From a virus, in IMG/VR virus record IMGVR_UViG_3300046787_000116, positions 1 through 22,583 of that record: DNA of 22,583 bases; one strand, given 5' to 3'. The translations under genes and the position numbers were made by a program. This document shows, in pieces, positions 21,403 through 22,583 of the stretch. The notes beneath the pieces are model-generated. The model searched no databases and was not told where the DNA came from. It saw only the letters and a program-made list of their open reading frames with translations. How positions within the stretch are numbered: position 1 is the first letter of the stretch; every line of letters begins with the position of its first letter.

Positions 21403-22035
21403 TTATTTTCTAATTGGATGTGTAGGAAGCCAAACTTTGTATGCGTCAACTCCTGCCCAAGTTGTTTCAAAATTTTCCAATTCTGTCTTATATGCAGTAA
21501 GTGTTGCAAGCAAACTAGGCGGCATATCTGATAACTTAGCAAGTTCGAGTGTAACTTCGCTCAATTGAGTAGCAACAATAGTTCTAATATTATCCCAAGT
21601 TACCCATGTTGATTTCCAAGGATAAGTCCATGATTGTGTTTCTGGATTATATACTGCTCCGTTGAACTCGTATGTATGATCAGGCATTGGGTCCATTGGT
21701 CTAGTATAAGTTTCACCGTTAGGTAATTCTTCAGAATATTGAGGTAACGAGCCGCCGTCTACATGCTCGCTTGCTCCAATAAGAGTACAAAAAAGCGGGT
21801 TAGAATTGCAATCTATTTCTAGCTTAGTACATCCTTCCGGAGTAGGTATAGTGGGACCATCTTCTTCTAACGTATAAAAATTAGTACCAAACGGCGCATT
21901 AGTTTCGTTATCAACAAACATCCAAATACGGTCAGGTCCGCGATATGTCCATGCACCAGTTTTTCTTAATTCATTAGTTTGCGCAAGATAATCATCTGCT
22001 AAATCGTATGTAAAAAGTTTTGAAATTATTGTCAT
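21403..22035 (-). CDS. Tail-fibre-associated protein, possible fibre assembly chaperone (210 aa)
   Basis: The N-terminal half (MTIISKLFTYDLADDYLAQT, then TGAWTYRGPDRIWMFVDNET) is not recognised. The C-terminal part has TYPWKSTWVTWDNIRTIVAT, LELAKLSDMPPSLLATLTAY, a Trp in FETTWAGVD and an ending VWLPTHPIRK. The order of a Trp-rich strand, an amphipathic helix with Ser-Asp, a second helix and a short Pro-rich end resembles phage tail-fibre assembly chaperones, although the hallmark W-x-x-YR-x-x-LRD is not present. Its position directly after a fibre gene, four bases beyond that stop codon, is where such chaperones usually lie. No membrane segment is seen. A structural accessory protein of the fibre is the alternative. 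Confidence 0.5.
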   Translation of the reverse strand: MTIISKLFTYDLADDYLAQTNELRKTGAWTYRGPDRIWMFVDNETNAPFGTNFYTLEEDGPTIPTPEGCTKLEIDCNSNPLFCTLIGASEHVDGGSLPQYSEELPNGETYTRPMDPMPDHTYEFNGAVYNPETQSWTYPWKSTWVTWDNIRTIVATQLSEVTLELAKLSDMPPSLLATLTAYKTELENFETTWAGVDAYKVWLPTHPIRK

Positions 22036-22039
22036 AATA

Positions 22040-22583
22040 TTATCCGTAAGTTACCATAACTAGTCCAGCTGCGCCGTACCAACCGCAGTAACAAGCTCCA
22101 CTGTGTACTTGTGCAGAAAATCCGCCACCGCCTGGAAATACTGGTTTACATAGAGACCCGTTGCCAATGCCCACATATGGTGTACATCCGCTTGGTCCAA
22201 ATACTGGTCCTGATACTGTGCCTGGAGCTACCGGAGCCCATTGCTGACTACCTGCATAACAGAAGAATTGAATAACCGATCCACCACATGTGCCGCTGAT
22301 ACATACATCACCACCAGTTGCACAGCATACGTTAGAACTTTGATGACAAGTATGTCTGCATGAACAAAAGCCATAGCATCTTACGTCGCCGCCGCATCCA
22401 CCACGTGCGCAAAAATTTGATAAATTTGTGCCAGTAACATAACTAGTATTTCCCGGGCATCCGTCGTTTGTATTTGACACTGCACTAGTTCCGCCAGCGC
22501 AAATAGTGTAAGTAGTGCCAGGCACTACTTGAGCGCCTGATAATGTTTTTACAGCATAAGATCCGCTACCACCTGGCCATCCT
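22040..22583 (-). CDS. Cysteine- and glycine-rich tail fibre/adhesin, C-terminal part (5' end outside window)
   Basis: The frame is open through the right edge of the window, so this is the C-terminal 180 residues of a longer protein. A GTG at 22525 is not needed as a start, because the frame continues upstream with GWPGGSGSYAVKTLSGAQVV. The sequence is dominated by Gly, Ser, Thr and Cys, with 17 cysteines in its last 161 residues, including CYGFCSCRHTCH, VCCATGG and GACYCGW. It ends WYGAAGLVMVTYG, a Gly-rich end I associate with phage adhesin tips and host-recognition fibres. The Gly-rich part may form a glycine-sandwich tip like those of T-even gp38 adhesins. The next gene looks like a fibre chaperone. 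A fibre identity is likely; the cysteines' role, whether metal binding or disulfides, is unknown. Confidence 0.7.
   Translation of the reverse strand, partial: GWPGGSGSYAVKTLSGAQVVPGTTYTICAGGTSAVSNTNDGCPGNTSYVTGTNLSNFCARGGCGGDVRCYGFCSCRHTCHQSSNVCCATGGDVCISGTCGGSVIQFFCYAGSQQWAPVAPGTVSGPVFGPSGCTPYVGIGNGSLCKPVFPGGGGFSAQVHSGACYCGWYGAAGLVMVTYG

Noticed and set aside
22523-22525. A GTG start for the cysteine-rich protein.
   Set aside because: The frame is open to the window edge with the same Gly-rich composition, so the protein simply continues upstream.

Overview
The window is part of the genome of a T4-superfamily contractile-tailed phage of the kind common in marine and freshwater samples. This rests on a tail sheath protein (gp18 type), neck proteins of gp13 and gp14 type, a tail completion/sheath stabiliser of gp15 type, a T4 gene-1-type dNMP kinase, very large structural and tail-fibre proteins with repeats familiar from cyanophage and pelagiphage tails, and T4-like late-promoter motifs (NATAAATA) placed just upstream of several genes. 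The DNA is moderately AT-rich. The host cannot be fixed from the sequence. I see no tRNA, CRISPR array, insertion sequence or integrase. The window is almost completely coding, and no gap exceeds about 105 bases.

Layout. 1-2997 (minus): tail sheath gene, with its 3' end outside the window. 3101-3448 (plus): small HNH/zinc-ribbon protein, whose 3' end overlaps the convergent dNMP kinase gene. 3378-5789 (minus, read leftward): gp13-like neck protein, two small proteins that both start with a T4-style capsid-targeting/prohead-protease sequence, then dNMP kinase with its own sigma70-like promoter. 5828-9269 (plus): gp14-like neck protein, gp15-like tail completion protein and a Nudix hydrolase, tightly overlapping. 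The gp13 and gp14 units diverge from back-to-back late-promoter motifs. 9266-22583 (minus): one long tail and host-interaction block read leftward. It holds a cysteine-rich, glycine-rich fibre protein (5' end outside the window), a possible tail-fibre assembly chaperone, a GT9-family glycosyltransferase, an SGNH-like protein, a NodU/CmcH-family carbamoyltransferase, a 142-aa and a 293-aa virion or fibre protein, and a 2308-aa structural protein with five tandem beta-type repeats.

How the genes fit together. The neck and tail genes build the head-tail joint and the contractile sheath. The right-hand block supplies fibres and adhesins, plus three enzymes that look like a sugar- or carbamoyl-modification set placed inside the fibre operon. 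They could decorate the virion or alter the host surface. The Nudix hydrolase and dNMP kinase handle nucleotides. The two capsid-targeted small proteins are candidates for head-packaged proteins injected with the DNA.

The most unusual signals are regulatory. In front of the dNMP kinase, and again in front of the glycosyltransferase, an inverted repeat pairs upstream leader sequence with the start-codon region, and a promoter motif is placed so that transcripts starting there would lack the upstream arm. This suggests start sites masked in read-through RNA but open in RNA from the local promoter. All functional statements come from reading the sequence and remembered family patterns; no database search was run.
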